From: Trametes villosa | Lineage: Eukaryota > Basidiomycota > Agaricomycetes > Polyporales > Polyporaceae | Length of the DNA: 64,000 nt | Direction of reading: 5' to 3' | Assembly (NCBI GenBank): GCA_002964805.2 | Contig: PUDQ02000090.1 | Span: 56,810-120,809, forward strand | Shown: positions 1-11,094 of the stretch, one piece after another | Position numbering within the stretch: position 1 is the first letter of the stretch | Layout of the letters: each line of letters starts with the position of its first letter | Position numbers and translations under genes: made by a program | Notes under the pieces: model-generated | What the model was told of the DNA's origin: nothing | Databases searched by the model: none | The model's input: the letters and a program-made list of their open reading frames with translations, nothing else

Positions 1-2788
1 GTGCGTCACGATGTCCACCTCCGCCTTCGAGTTCAGCCGCGGCCGGTGGCACAGCGGACAGTTCTTCACGTTGATCACCCGCTCCACCGACTCCCCCGGG
101 GACGCCGACCCAGACCCAGACCCGCCCGAATCCTCCGCGTCCGACGACGACGTCGAGCTCTGGCGCGCGAACGCGCCCGGGCCGCCAGAAAGCGAGGGCG
201 ACGGCGACGCCCCGAACCGTCCGGGCACGAGCGACGCCTCCGCGAGCGGCTGCTGCATCGGCTCCGTCGGCTGCGCCGGGGGCGCCGTAGGCAGCCTCGT
301 CGCGTCCTCCTGCTGCGCGTCGCGCCCGCCCAGCGCCGCGTTCGCCGGCATCCCGCTGAAGTCGAGCTTGTCGAAGTTCAGCGCCTGCTGCGCCTCCATC
401 CCGCCCGTGATCGCGGGCGTGACGGGCGCAGAGGTGTCCATCGCGCTGTCCTCGGGGTCGATCCGCTTCTTCTCGCTCGCGGGGCGGAAGAGCTCGGTCT
501 CGAGGCACTGGATTGCCTCGTTGATCGTGAGCACGTCCGTGCGCTCGACCTTGTTGAAGCGCGTCCAGAACGACTTGACCGTCTCGTGCGAGAGCGTCGA
601 GCCGAGCGAGTCCAGCATCGAGGTGAGCTCGAGGTGCGAGAGCGCGCCGCTGTCGTCCGAGTCGTACTGCTTCAGGTACTCGCGCCAGAACTTCTGCCGC
701 AGCGCGTCGTACGGCTGGTACTTCGCCCTATCGCGATCGTCAGAACGCACCCAGCATTCACTCGAGAGGGACGCACCTGAACATGATCTTCGGCTTGTGC
801 TTCGACTCCCACGGGACCTCCTTCGCAGTCTGCAGCGGGAGCTCGAAGCTCTCCATCGCGCGCTGGCCATCCTCGTCGTCCGAATACAGCCCCGTCTTCT
901 CGTCGCGCTTCGGCGCGTTCTCCAGCAGCTTCGCGACGTCAAACGACGCGTCGCCAACATGGTCGTTGCTCGAGAGCTTGTCCCAGTCGAGCACGGTCAG
1001 CTGCACCTTGAACGCCGTCTCGTACCGCCGCACGTGGAACAGCATCTTCTCGTCCCACTGCGGGTTGAGCGAGTGCCGGATCACGCGCGTCCGGAACACC
1101 TTCTTCCCAAACGACACGACCACGAACGGGTCCATGTCCCAGCCCATCCGCGTCACTACGCACGCACACGGTCAGCACCCCGCGCGCTCACGTGAAACTA
1201 GCGCGGCACGTACTGTTCTTGAGCTTGGGGAGGTCCTGCGCGCCCTGGATCTCGAGCATGACGATGCCGACGATATCGTTCGCCGCATTGAAGTTGAACT
1301 CTTTCGCCTTCGCGCTCCACGACTTCCTAAACTTCGACTTCTGCGCCTGCCCCACCGTCGGGCGCGCCAACGGCGTCGACCCGCCCGAGATCGACGGACT
1401 AATCGGGCCTGTCGCGCTCACCGCCGTCGCCGACCCCGACCCAGCGCCAGACGCCGCCGTCGTCGTCGAGTCAAACGACAGCGATCGCGGGGTACTCCCG
1501 CGCTTCGGGAACATCTTCGGGATGCTGAACCCGGGCGAGGGCGGCTTCGACCCCTGCGGCGTCTTCAGCACCGTCGCGGGGGTCGGCGTGACGGGGGTCT
1601 CCGCCTCCGCCTGGCGCGGCGACGGCTGCTGGATGAGCGGGCCCTCGGGCGGCTCGCCCTGCTGCGCGGGCGGGATGTAGAGGTTCGCGAGCTGGCCGCC
1701 GGGCGCGGCCGCGAGCACGTCCTCGGCCTCGTCCTCGCTGTTCGTCTCGCCCTCGTCCGAGCTCAAGCCGTCGTCCTCGTACTGCGGGCCCTCCATGTTC
1801 GAGCGGATGGTGCCGATGCCCTCCGTCTACACACATCAAGTCACACGCGCGCGGGTCAGCATGCGCTCCACATCCGGAGATGAAATCGCGCCGGGCGCGT
1901 GGGGCGGTAATGAGGGGAAGGGGGCGGACTGACCGGGGGGGCGGACACGAGGCTGGGGCGCGTGCGCTTCACGAGCTCGGCGTAGATCTCGCCGTAGTCC
2001 ATGAGGGTGGTCGTGTTCGGGGGCTGGACGAAGCCGAGCTTGAGCTGGATCGCGCCCGTCGCGGGCGTCGAGTTCCGCGTCGACTGCAGGTTGCGCGAGA
2101 TCACCTGCCGCGCGCCCTTCATCAGCCAAGTCCTCTCTCCTCTGCGCTCCGCAACTACGCCGCAGGGGGGAAGGGCGCACCTTATTACCAGCGTCGTCGA
2201 ACGCAAACGCGCTGCCATCGCGGAACCAGTCCTCGAGGGGCACAGCGGTCTCGCCGAGGTAGTCCTTCTTGAGCATGTCCTTGTCCCACACGACGAGCTC
2301 GACGACGCCGAGGCGGTCCGCGAGGGACAGGTAGACGGGGAAGTCGAACGTCGCGTCCTTCGGGTTGAACGTCGGGTTCACCGTCCGCTTCGCGACCGGG
2401 GTCTGCTGCCGGTTCGCGAGCAGCGACACGACCACGAACCTGCACCCCCCAATCACCACGCCCACATTCACATCCACACACAACCACATCCACACAAACC
2501 GCACACAGCAGGTTAGCAAGTGCACGACAGCCCGCCCGCTCGGAAGCGAGTGGCAGACTCGCCGAGCGGGCGGGGAAGAGCGGACACTCACGGATCGCTC
2601 AATCCATTCCGATCCTTCGACAGCAAGCCGGTACAGCTGAGCACCTGCACCCTGAGGAGCACGATAGGCAGCTCGCCGGGGAGGGGCGCGAACGCGTTGC
2701 CCCCGCCCTTCCCGCCCGAGACGCGTGCGGGGAGCCGCTTCAGCGCACGGCCGATCTTCAGGGCCTTCTTCTTCGGCGCGGGGCCCAT
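1..2788 (-). CDS. PSD2: Phosphatidylserine decarboxylase proenzyme 2 type protein, N-terminal half (3'-partial)
   Basis: Converts phosphatidylserine to phosphatidylethanolamine at endomembranes; only the regulatory half lies here. The start MGPAPKKKALKIG at 2788 opens a short basic leader. A first C2 domain follows across the 2591-2440 intron (FVVVSLL, then DKDMLKKDYLGE), then a Ser/Pro linker (about 1800-1215) and a second C2 domain (DPFVVVSFGKKVFRTRVI, about 1157-775). The last exon (732 to 1) carries an EF-hand type calcium loop (YDSDDSGALSHLELTSML) and ends in a CPLCHRPRLNSKAEVDIVTH segment. C2-C2-EF-hand plus this CPLCHRP segment is, from family knowledge, characteristic of fungal PSD2 enzymes. 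The decarboxylase domain with its LGST self-cleavage site should lie left of the window and is not seen. About six exons. The domain reading is secure; the enzyme name rests on the domain order. Confidence 0.85.
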
Positions 2789-3406
2789 CTCCACAATTCT
2801 ACTTTCTAGTCGCTGGTGTTCGTTATAGTCGCTGGGGAGAGAGCGTGGAGGAGGGAGTGTGTTCGTGGCAGGGGAGGTGCGGGATGGGAGAGAGGTGCGA
2901 AGTGATGGAGCGGGCAATGCGCCGGCGGCTGCAAGAGACCTATGCGATCACTCCGTCCACGCTCCTCCACACCCCTCCCCCCTTTCAAATCACCCATGCA
3001 CAACATCCCGGCCTTGCACACTGCCCGTCCGCCCCTGTGCACCGGCACCCCCTTCACGCCGCACGCGAGAGACATTAGCCAGGGAGGTGGTGGAGCGCCA
3101 GAGCGGCACCGACGTCGCCGCCGAGCTACGAGCGCGCAAGCCGGCCCGCAGCAGTCATGCACTCGGACATGTGTTGGAATCAAACGGAGAGTGGTATTAA
3201 AGGTAGCAACGGGTATGCTTCTGGCTCACTGGGGAGAATGACAGCCACGAAAAGTGATACTAGGTAGTCCGAACGCTACAGTGAGTGAGGTAGAGGTGTA
3301 GTCGACGTAGCCGCTACTAGCAAGTCCGTCCATTTCACCGCCCAGCCGCCCCGCCCCTCCTCCCTCGTCCGCTCGTGAACTTCATGAACGAGATCGAGAA
3401 AGGCCA
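2789..3406. other. Intergenic region upstream of PSD2
   Basis: About 600 bases between the PSD2 start and the stop of the next minus-strand gene. It contains CT-rich promoter-like sequence. Reading frames here are short and unconvincing; I see no gene. Confidence 0.5.
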
Positions 3407-4709
3407 TTAAGCGAGGAACGCAACCGCGGCCATGACACCCGCGAACGTCGAGATCGCGGAGATGCCGATCGCCGCAGCGCCGTTCTGGCCCGCAGCGCCC
3501 GTCGCGGACGCGCCAGCAGACGCACCCGTGCGGGTCGCGCTGCCCGACGCACCGCTCGCCTTGCCAGAGCCGGTGGGCGCAGCAGGCGCACCGGTGCCGG
3601 TGGCCGACGCGCTGCCGGACGCAGCACCGCTGCTCGCCCCGCCAGTGACGGCGGCGAGGTCGGTGAAGAGCGCAGAAGACGCGAACTTGACGCAGTTCGA
3701 GGACGCAGGCACCTTGGGCTGGTACGGCATCGAGCTGATCACACCGAGCGACTCAGGGGGCTGAGTGTAGGTGACGACCTGGCCGTTGGAGGTGTAGATG
3801 CCAGGGGGGTCCTGGTTGTCGCCCTCGCACGACTCGAAGACGCCGTCCTGGGCGGCGGTCGGGCAGTTGTACGACACACCGATGCGGTCGTAGATGTGCT
3901 GGCACAGGTTCGCCGCGTTGTCGCCCGCGGGGTCGCAGACCTTGAAGCAGAACGAGTTGCTGCCCATGAAGCTGCACGCCGTGTCAGTCGCTACCGTCAC
4001 AGCATTCAAGAGCGAATACGCACTTGTGCCACTCGTGCACCTGGGTGATGGTGTTGTTGTCGTTGCCGAAGCCGTTCGAGTAGACGAGGCCACCGAGCGG
4101 GTTACCGCGGAGGTCGGCACCGTGGGGGTCGAGCTCTCCTCCACCGTCGCCCTGCTGGATGTTGATCTTGGTCTGGTCGATGAAGCCGACGACCTGGACG
4201 TAGCCGGGGGTCTTCGTGAGCTGGACGCCGGTGAGGGCGCCGGGAGGGATGAGGCGGGTGCCGTGGCCCTTCTTGGTGCACCACGCGACCTCCTCGCCCT
4301 CGGTGTCACCGATGGTGGAGTCGGGCTTTATGGGCGCCCACAGGCAGAAGTCTGATCGTGGGCGTTCAATTTGACGTGAAACTTTCGCAAACGCTGAGAC
4401 GTACCATCAAGGTGGTTGACGAAGGCGGTCTGGCAGAGGGAGTCCTGGTTCTCGGTGGTGGAGTTGCACTGGTTGTAGCCAGTCTGGCGACCACGGACGA
4501 GGTCATCGGTGTCGGCCTGGTAGGGCTGCAGCGCGGATCCGCGTCAGACTCGGCTTTGGCGTTTGCGCTGTGGGTGGACTTACGAGGTTGGGCCAGTTGA
4601 AGACCTTGGAGGCGAGGGGGGTGAAGGAGGTTGCGGTGGAGTCCTGGGCGAGGACGCCGGAGGAGGCTGCCGCGATGGCGAGTAGGGCTGAAAGAGCGAC
4701 GGGGGACAT
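3407..4709 (-). CDS. Secreted GPI-anchored-like glycoprotein of the basidiomycete 'macrophage-activating glycoprotein' family
   Basis: About 380 residues in four exons. It opens with a signal peptide (MSPVALSALLAIAAASSGVLA) and continues PYQADTDDLVRGRQTGYNQC after an intron with GTAAGT donor and CTGCAG acceptor. A Cys- and Asn-rich body follows with GTRLIPPGALTGVQ, ELDPHGADLRGNPLGGLV, CQHIYDRIG and YTQPPESLG motifs, which I recognise from basidiomycete proteins annotated as macrophage-activating glycoprotein. The C-terminus is a Ser/Thr/Ala/Gly-rich stalk and a hydrophobic end (STFAGVMAAVAFLA), as expected for a GPI-anchor signal. It is probably a cell-wall or extracellular mannoprotein; biochemical function is unknown. 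A TATA element lies 106 bases upstream. Confidence 0.8.
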
Positions 4710-4814
4710 GACGAGGACGAATTAAGCAGCGGTCAAAGGAGGAGACCGCGAGGGGAAGGGGGGAATCGACGAGGACAGAGACACGTTGGCGTCCCCCGAC
4801 GGCGGGCAGTGCCC

Positions 4815-4820
4815 TATATA
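4815..4820 (-). promoter_or_regulatory. TATA box of the secreted glycoprotein gene
   Basis: TATATA on the minus strand, about 106 bases before the ATG at 4709. The position fits a core promoter with a short leader. Confidence 0.55.
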
Positions 4821-4982
4821 CGCGCCATTCACACTCCGAAAATAGCCGTGCCCTTCACGACGGGCTGCCTCTCGCCCTATTTTGGGCCGGTGCACGGACC
4901 AGACGCACGTGGCGGTACAGCTGAGAGACGGCCAAGCGAGCCCAGCATCAATATCTATCATACACGTCCAGCTGCCTTCTGT

Positions 4983-6173
4983 TCACCTCCTCCGCTTCCC
5001 CAGCACGCTCCCCGCCGCACACAACGCGCCCTGCTCGAGCGTGCCGTGCTCGGGCGTGTCCAGCTCGACCCCAAGGTCCTCCCCGAGCTCGGCGGCGTGC
5101 TGCGGGGGGAGCGCGTCGGTCGCAAGGGACCAGAACCTGTTATGCGGCGCGGCCGACAAGCGCGCGGGATGAATGAATGTTCTCTGATCAGCACCACTCC
5201 TTCCCAGCCGCGCCCTGGATCCAGTCCTCGAGCACGGGCGGTTGAGACCTACGTGTTGAATATCTTCCGTCTCCGCACCCATTCGTTCCTCCACCGCGTC
5301 CAATCCGCGTCCAGCTGCGCGGACTCCTCTGCAGAGACGAGCGGCGTGCCCGCCCGGAGGGGCGCGAGGTGGCCGCGCGCCTTGTGGACCTACACCGCGG
5401 CGAAGGCTATCAGTGCGATCGACAGACTTTCATTTCGCCCCACCGCCCCACGCCCCTCTCGCGTGCTGCGCAGTGCGCACGCAGGCGCAGAGGTGTATGG
5501 TCGATCCCGACTGGTCAAATTCTAAACTTACCGCGTCGGCTGCCTTCTTCACTTCGATCGCCAGCTCCTGGTCGGTCGGCGTGCTCTTCAGCTTCGCCAG
5601 CTCTGGGAGGCACCCGAGGTGAGTGTATGCGCGCGGTATAGGAGTACTGTCTGACATACGGGCTCCGACAGACTTGACCTCCGCGCCAAGGGCGTTGTTC
5701 GCCTCGTCGATCCTCTTGACCTCCGCCTCGAGCGCGGCGAGCTTCTCAGCAGGCATGTCCTCCAGGTTGGCCTGGTTCATTACAAAGAACGTCGTCTTCC
5801 CTGCCCAACAGTCAGCGTGCGGGATATATGCGCGAGTATATGCGCACCGTAAGTCTTCTGGACGAGGTCGCCCTTCTCAGCGAGAGTGACCATGATCTTC
5901 TGGGCCGCCGCCTTGGGCACGGCACCCTTGAGGTTGGCGGAGACGTCCACGGCACCGAACGGGCGGTTCATCTGTGGGTGTATGCGGGGTTAGCCCACGT
6001 TCCAGTGGATGTATGCGCCTTCGAGGCGAACCTTGCGTATATACTCGAGCACCCTGTCCTCCGCTAACCCCGCCGTCAATACACACATAAGCGCACAAGC
6101 TACGCTGGGACAGACCGTCCTTGCCCTTGAGGATGGCGACCTTTGCCTCTGCCTGCTTTGTCTTGGATGCCAT
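4983..6173 (-). CDS. HOP2: Homologous-pairing protein 2 (TBPIP/Hop2)
   Basis: Meiotic recombination factor. In the family it pairs with Mnd1 and stimulates Dmc1/Rad51 strand invasion in the nucleus. The start is MASKTKQAEAKVAILKGKDG at 6173. After short introns come EDRVLEYIRKV and the winged-helix segment NRPFGAVDVSANLKGAVPKA with AAQKIMVTLAEKGDLVQKTYG. A coiled coil follows (LEDMPAEKLAALEAEVKRID, then ELAKLKSTPTDQELAIEV). A later exon reads GHLAPLRAGTPLVSAEE and WTRWRNEWVRRRKIFNT, and the last ends in LGKRRR with a TGA at 4983-4985. Six or seven small exons. All landmarks are in the order known for Hop2. It shares a 330-base divergent promoter with the carrier gene. Confidence 0.88.
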
Positions 6174-6500
6174 CGGTGCGAGTAAGTGAGCGAGTGAGTG
6201 AGAGCAGCTGAAGAGAGCAAGCGAGAGAATGCGCGCACGGGGATTGGAAGACGCGACGCGTCGGTGGCGGCGCGCCCATCACGTGCACGCCCACCGGATC
6301 TCGCGGGGCGGGCCTGACGTCGGAAAAGGCGTCCGCGTCGTCGCCCGGGGCCCCGCACTCTCTCTTCCTCGCCGCTCTCGCCCTCCCCGCACAGCGTCCC
6401 CCCGCTCGGCCTCGACGTCCACACGCCCTCGGACGACACACGCACTGCCAGACTCGACGCTCGGAACTACTGCATGCGCTAACGCCCCGCGCCGCCTCGA
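6174..6500. promoter_or_regulatory. Divergent promoter between HOP2 and the mitochondrial carrier gene
   Basis: About 327 bases between opposed start codons at 6173 and 6501. There is a GAGT/GTGA-rich stretch near 6180-6215 next to HOP2. No clear TATA box; both genes must be driven from here. Confidence 0.5.
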
Positions 6501-7745
6501 ATGCCCGCCCATGCATCACAAGACAGGCAGAGCCTCAACTACATCGTCCGCTCCGGCATCGCAGGAGGCATCGCCGGCTGCGTCGTACGTCCCGAGCCTC
6601 GCTTCGTTGATCCGCAGGTGCTGACTACGCGCAGGCGAAGACGGTCGTTGCACCGCTCGACAGAGTCAAGATCCTCTTCCAGGCCTCTAACCCCGACTTT
6701 CAGAAGTATGCCGGTGCGTACTCCCCTCCTACCCGTGCCTACTTTGCGACTGACACTGCAGCGCAGGAACATGGAGCGGGACGTTCCGCGCCGTCAAGCA
6801 GATATACGGCGAGAACGGCTTCCGCGGCCTCCTCCAGGGCCACTCCGCAACCCTCCTCCGCATATTCCCATACGCCGCCATCAAGTTCATGGCATACGAC
6901 CAACTCGAGGGGGTACGCCCGCCCCTCCCCTCCCATCCCCCAAAAATCCACACTAACTCGCACGCAGGTGCTAATGCCCACCCGAGAGAGCCAGACGAAC
7001 ACGCGCCGCTTCACCGCCGGGGCTCTCTCCGGTCCGTCCATGTCTGAACACACCCTCACCGTGCCAGATTGCTGACGCCCCTGCAGGAATGGTCTCCGTC
7101 TTCTTCACATACCCGCTCGAGCTCGTCCGCGTCCGCATGGCCTTCAGCACCCGCAGCGCCGCGCACCCCGCCGAGCCATACCACCGCCCCTCCTTCCTCT
7201 CCGCCATGCGCCACATATACCGCGAAGGCGCCCCCCTCGCCTCTCCCTCCCCCGCCTCAGCATCTGCCTCTACCGCCGCACCAATACCACCCGCGAGCAC
7301 ACCACACCCGTCCATGTTCACGCGCTTCCCCATCCTCAAGTTCTACCGCGGCTTCACCGTCACCATCGCCGGCGTCGTCCCCTACGCCGGCACCTCCTTC
7401 CTCTTCTGGGGCTTCCTCCGCTCCCTCCTCCCCCACCCCCCTTTTTCCTCCCCCTCCTCCCCGAAACCCTCCCCCGTCGCGGACCTCGCCATCGGCGCCG
7501 TCTCCGGCGCGCTCGCGCAAACGGTCTCCTACCCGTTCGAGGTCGTGCGGCGGCGGATGCAAGTGGGGGGGCTCACGCGCCCGGACCGCTGGCTGCGCTG
7601 GGGCGAGACCGTGCGCGCGGTGTGGGCCGCGAGCGGCTGGCGCGGCTTCTACGTCGGCCTCACGATTGGGTACTTGAAGGTCGTGCCCATGAGCGCGGTG
7701 AGCTATGCGGTGTGGCAGTGGGAGCGCCGGATACTCGGCTTGTGA
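6501..7745 (+). CDS. LEU5: Mitochondrial carrier, CoA transporter type (Leu5/SLC25A42-like)
   Basis: Inner-membrane carrier; Leu5 is needed for CoA accumulation in the yeast matrix. The start is MPAHASQDRQSLNYIVRSGI, followed by GGIAGC and AKTVVAPLDRVKILFQASNP across an intron. All three carrier repeats are present with their signatures: PLDRVK in the first, YPLELVRVRM in the second, YPFEVVRRRM in the third. Repeat 1 ends in YAAIKFMAYDQLEG. The second matrix loop carries a Ser/Pro/Ala-rich insertion (about 7240-7320). Five exons with small GT-AG introns; the last large exon runs from about 7087 to the TGA. The sequence around KTVVAPLDRVKILFQ is typical of the Leu5/Graves-disease carrier clade. 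Substrate is inferred from that clade only. Confidence 0.85.
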
Positions 7746-8145
7746 GCGACTCGCGTGGATAGATACTATAGGTGCTAGGGTCCCGCAACGCAATGTATCA
7801 GTATTACTACCGCACGTACCGCAGCCTACATCGATATCCTACCACAGCTCACCCTCGGATATCTGACTTTGACCGCGTGCACACGAGGGCACAAGGGGAG
7901 GTACATGGGCATAACGGCATATATTCATAGCGTGAGGACAGCAGCGGGTACAGCAGCAGCCACGACACAACACACAACAACAGCAGTAGCGTCCATATTC
8001 GCAGTCCATCCACAGCACCGGAGCAGCGTCCACGAGCGCGACACAGCAGGCCAAAACGAGCGAACCAAGACCGTCACAAACCAGATATCCGAGTGCGAGG
8101 TGCGCCTCCATGTCAAGGGCACCACCCCACCCTACTCGCGCCCGC
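7746..8145. other. Convergent intergenic region
   Basis: 400 bases between the tails of the carrier gene and the first membrane-protein gene. It has an ACA/AGC-rich stretch around 7940-7990; no gene seen. Confidence 0.5.
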
Positions 8146-9117
8146 TCACGGCGCGCCGAGGATCACGAACATCTTCCAGACGAGAACCGGCACGAACGGC
8201 AGCACGCCGCCCCACACGCCATACCCGACCGCGATGCCCGCATTCCACCCCGCCTCCGCCGCGGCCGCCCTCACGCTGGGCACGACCGCGACGCCCACCG
8301 CCATCCCGAACACGCTCAGCACCGCCGCGCCGGGCACGACGTACCACACGGGGTGCATCGGCCCCTGGGTCGCGAGGACGCTCGCCGCCCACGCGCGCTC
8401 GCGCGCCTCGTCCATCGTCAGCGTCCTCGTCCCCGCAGTCGCCGGCTGCGGGATCCCCTCCTCCTTAGGCGGAAGCGGAAGCGGGCAAAAGACGTTCACG
8501 ACCCTCGCCACGCACACGAGCGCCCACACCGCGGCGCCCACGCCGGCCCCAACAACGGGCGCGCCGACGACGACCGCGAGGAGCGAGAACTCCTGCGCGA
8601 GGCGCGCCGTGGGGCCCGCCCAGCCGAGGCCGAAGAACGTCGCGAGCACCCAGCCGACGAAGCCGCAGAAGAGCGCGACGGGCGCGCCGACGAGCGCGAG
8701 GAACGCGAGCAGGCGCGGGTACCAGAGCACGTTGTAGAGCACCGTGCGCGCCTTCTGCGTGGTGGTCGGGGCCGGGGTCGGGGAGGCGATGGAGGTGACG
8801 GGGGCGGGAGCGGAGGTGTGGGGGAGGTAGGCCGGGGGGACGGGGAGGCCGGGAGGGTAGGCGGGGGGCGCGGAGTCCGGGGTGGCGGGCGCGGGGGTGG
8901 TCGGGGTGGGTGGCGCGGTGGAGGCGTCGTCGGCGAGGAGGCCCTTCTTGAGCTCGTCCTCTGGGTCGTCCGACGGGAGCGCCTCGTACGTCGGCGGCGA
9001 GGCCCGGCCCACAAGCCCGAGGAAGAGCCTGCGGGGCGGCAGCGTAGTCGCGCCACCGAGCTCGCGCTCGCGCTCGAGCGTCGGGGAGGCGTACTTCGGG
9101 AGCGACTCGTGAGACAT
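8146..9117 (-). CDS. Multi-span membrane protein of unknown function (cluster member A)
   Basis: Single exon, 323 residues, start ATG at 9117. Residues 1-130 are a Ser/Pro/Thr-rich, probably cytosolic tail (PPTPTTPAPATPDSAPPAYP). Then come about four hydrophobic spans: RLLAFLALVGAPVALFCGFV, LLAVVVGAPVVGAGVGAAVW, VVPGAAVLSVFGMAVGVAVV and a last one near GVWGGVLPFVPVLVWKMFV. The second span has small residues at regular spacing (VVVGAPVVGAGVG), a pattern repeated in several neighbours. I do not recognise the family. Order and strand match the other cluster members, so a diverged tandem paralogue is the best reading. Confidence 0.75.
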   Translation of the reverse strand: MSHESLPKYASPTLERERELGGATTLPPRRLFLGLVGRASPPTYEALPSDDPEDELKKGLLADDASTAPPTPTTPAPATPDSAPPAYPPGLPVPPAYLPHTSAPAPVTSIASPTPAPTTTQKARTVLYNVLWYPRLLAFLALVGAPVALFCGFVGWVLATFFGLGWAGPTARLAQEFSLLAVVVGAPVVGAGVGAAVWALVCVARVVNVFCPLPLPPKEEGIPQPATAGTRTLTMDEARERAWAASVLATQGPMHPVWYVVPGAAVLSVFGMAVGVAVVPSVRAAAAEAGWNAGIAVGYGVWGGVLPFVPVLVWKMFVILGAP

Positions 9118-9119
9118 CC

Positions 9120-9196
9120 TCGTAGTCGTGTAGTCGTGTAGTAGTCGAAGTGGCGTGTCAAGTCGTAGGTCGTAGGTCGTAGGGCGTAGTAGTCGA
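9120..9196. repeat. Short GTAGTCGT / GTCGTAGG tandem repeat
   Basis: Imperfect copies of GTAGTCGT followed by GTCGTAGG lie immediately upstream of the ATG at 9117, in the 5' leader or promoter. Confidence 0.7.
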
Positions 9197-10288
9197 AAAG
9201 GGAGGCTAAGGCTTGTGTGCGAACGAAGAACGAGTGCGAGTCGGTAGGAACGGTGCTGAGAGCTGTCCTGGCTCTCCCACTCCTCCAGACGCGCTATTTA
9301 TCCAGAAATCCGAGTCCAGCACGAGCACGAGCACCGCCCCAAGGAAGGGGGGTAGGACCCTCACGAGTCCAAGCAAGCGCGCATCAGACCCAGCACGAAG
9401 AACCGCTGCAGCGCCCTAGAGACCAGAGACCAGGAGCGGACACAAAAGGAGCTAACCCGAAGACACGCTTTGGGCAGGAGAAGCAGCGCGGCGGCGAGGC
9501 GGTGAGGTCGCGGCACGAGGCGCCGCCCGCTGTACTCGGGCCCGCGAGGAGGCAGCGGGCGATTATCTGTCATCGAGATAATAGCACTGCCTGCTTCGCT
9601 CGGTGTCTGTAGGGAGGTGTGCTCAAGCGAATGGCAACGAGGACGGTCAGATTGTAGTGGTCCTGTGCAGACAAAAGTATCGGCGTACGCACCGTCCCAC
9701 GACAGTGACTACTGGTCCTGTCTTGCTGTGATGTCTGTATGTCGTGAATGCCAGACACAATATGCGCAGAAGTCTGCGAAAACAATCAGTACTTATCGGA
9801 CGGGTGCGAAGCTGATGAGCATCGTGGTGAGGGGAGGAACAAAGGATCGCACAAAAGGAAGGCCGAGGGAAACTCAGACAGCGCTTAGCAGACACATGGC
9901 GGTGAAAACGTCTGCGATAGGAAGGCGTAGTCTTCGCCCACGTCGCATCGCCTCACTAAAACCTCGAGGTCATTTGGTCGCAACGTGGCCGGGAAACATG
10001 TAAAATGAGCCAGATTCAAATATCATGAAAGTATAGAGGGGCGCTACTGATGCTCTCTGCAGGACACTGGGGCCGCAAAGTTGACGAGTAACAACCAGAG
10101 ACCCACGAGGGTGCGCCAGTCCAACACAATGTAAGGCCCCGATATGTAACGTCGGTATGTCTCGGCAAAGTTCCGAAACTCGTAAGGCCTAGGGAGACAG
10201 ACACGCGTCAGCAGTGGCGCGTCCAGAGAATGTGTGTATATTGTGTCTGTGGCATTGAACACCCACCTACTATCTACCACAGCGACGC
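9197..10288. other. Intergenic region in the membrane-protein cluster
   Basis: About 1.1 kb. A TATTTA element near 9296 may serve gene A (minus strand). Near 10044-10200 there is a possible extra 3' exon for the next gene (PYEFRNFAETYRRYISGPYI after a CTCCCTAG acceptor), but no donor keeps it clearly in phase. No other gene seen. Confidence 0.4.
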
Positions 10289-11007
10289 TCAGTCCGTACG
10301 TCCTCCTACTATCTTCCAAATCGCGATCCCCCAACAAGCTGCGAAAACGAGGATACCAAGGTACACCGCATATCCGACGCTGTATACCACCAACGCATAT
10401 CCCATGCTCATGCCCTCCGGGGGCGGATGTTGTCCATTGACCACAGCAACGCCAACAGCGAACGCCGCGAAATGGGCTACAATCATGTAGGACGCAACGA
10501 ACAGGCCGCCCCGGACTGAGGTGCGGCGATTAACTACGGCGAGGCGGTCGTCTGCCGCATCTGTATTGCCCCCGTTCCTGTCCCGCTTCTCCAAGTGGTG
10601 CAGGAGCAGGTGCCAAGCCGTTCCAGTAGTGCAACCCACAAGTAGGCTCCCGGCGATGACGGCGTAGAGATCGTTCGACCCAGGCTCGCTATCGCCGGGA
10701 TAGAGACATCTGCCGAGCAATATTGACGGCATGGCGACCACGAAGCAGAGGATTGTGCCTAGACTAGCACAGATGACGAGGTCCCGCCAGTAAACGATTT
10801 GTGAGATCAGGTTCGGTGGCGCGTCCTCCTGCACCTCAAGCGTGCCACTGTCGCGGGAGACCGTAGGAAGGACCGAAGGAAGCGTCGTATCCACGGGCAC
10901 GCCATGATGATGACTAGTAGTGTCGTGTCAGTTAGCGGATAACATAGGGAGCGGACTCGAAGAGTAACATACCCATCGAGGGCTCCCGTTTGGGACGAGT
11001 GAGGCAT
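10289..11007 (-). CDS. Multi-span membrane protein of unknown function (cluster member B)
   Basis: Two exons. Exon 1 encodes MPHSSQTGALDG; the intron (GTATGT donor, branch-like GCTAAC, ACTAG acceptor) restores phase to HHHGVPVDTTLPSV. The protein then has four hydrophobic spans: DLVICASLGTILCFVVAMPS, LYAVIAGSLLVGCTTGTAWH, GLFVASYMIVAHFAAFAVGV and GYAVYLGILVFAACWGIAIW. Span two carries the G-x4-G-x3-G pattern seen in its neighbours, followed by a charged loop (EKRDRNGG). A TATA box lies 82 bases upstream. The stop used is the TGA after KIVGGRTD; a further 3' exon is possible. No family recognised. Confidence 0.7.
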
Positions 11008-11088
11008 CGAGCCAAGGTCTTGGATGGTGAGAGGATTCCGTAGGAGTGAGCCTCTTCGACTGGAGAGTCAGACCGGGTGCTCTCCCAT

Positions 11089-11094
11089 CTTATA
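11089..11094 (-). promoter_or_regulatory. TATA box of cluster member B
   Basis: TATAAG on the minus strand, 82 bases before the ATG at 11007. Confidence 0.5.

Noticed and set aside
1..1883. Long plus-strand frames at the window start
   Set aside because: They are antisense shadows of the PSD2 exons, Arg-rich and without domains.
8110..9141. 343-codon plus-strand Arg-rich frame
   Set aside because: Antisense of the membrane-protein gene A; composition typical of a shadow frame in GC-rich DNA.
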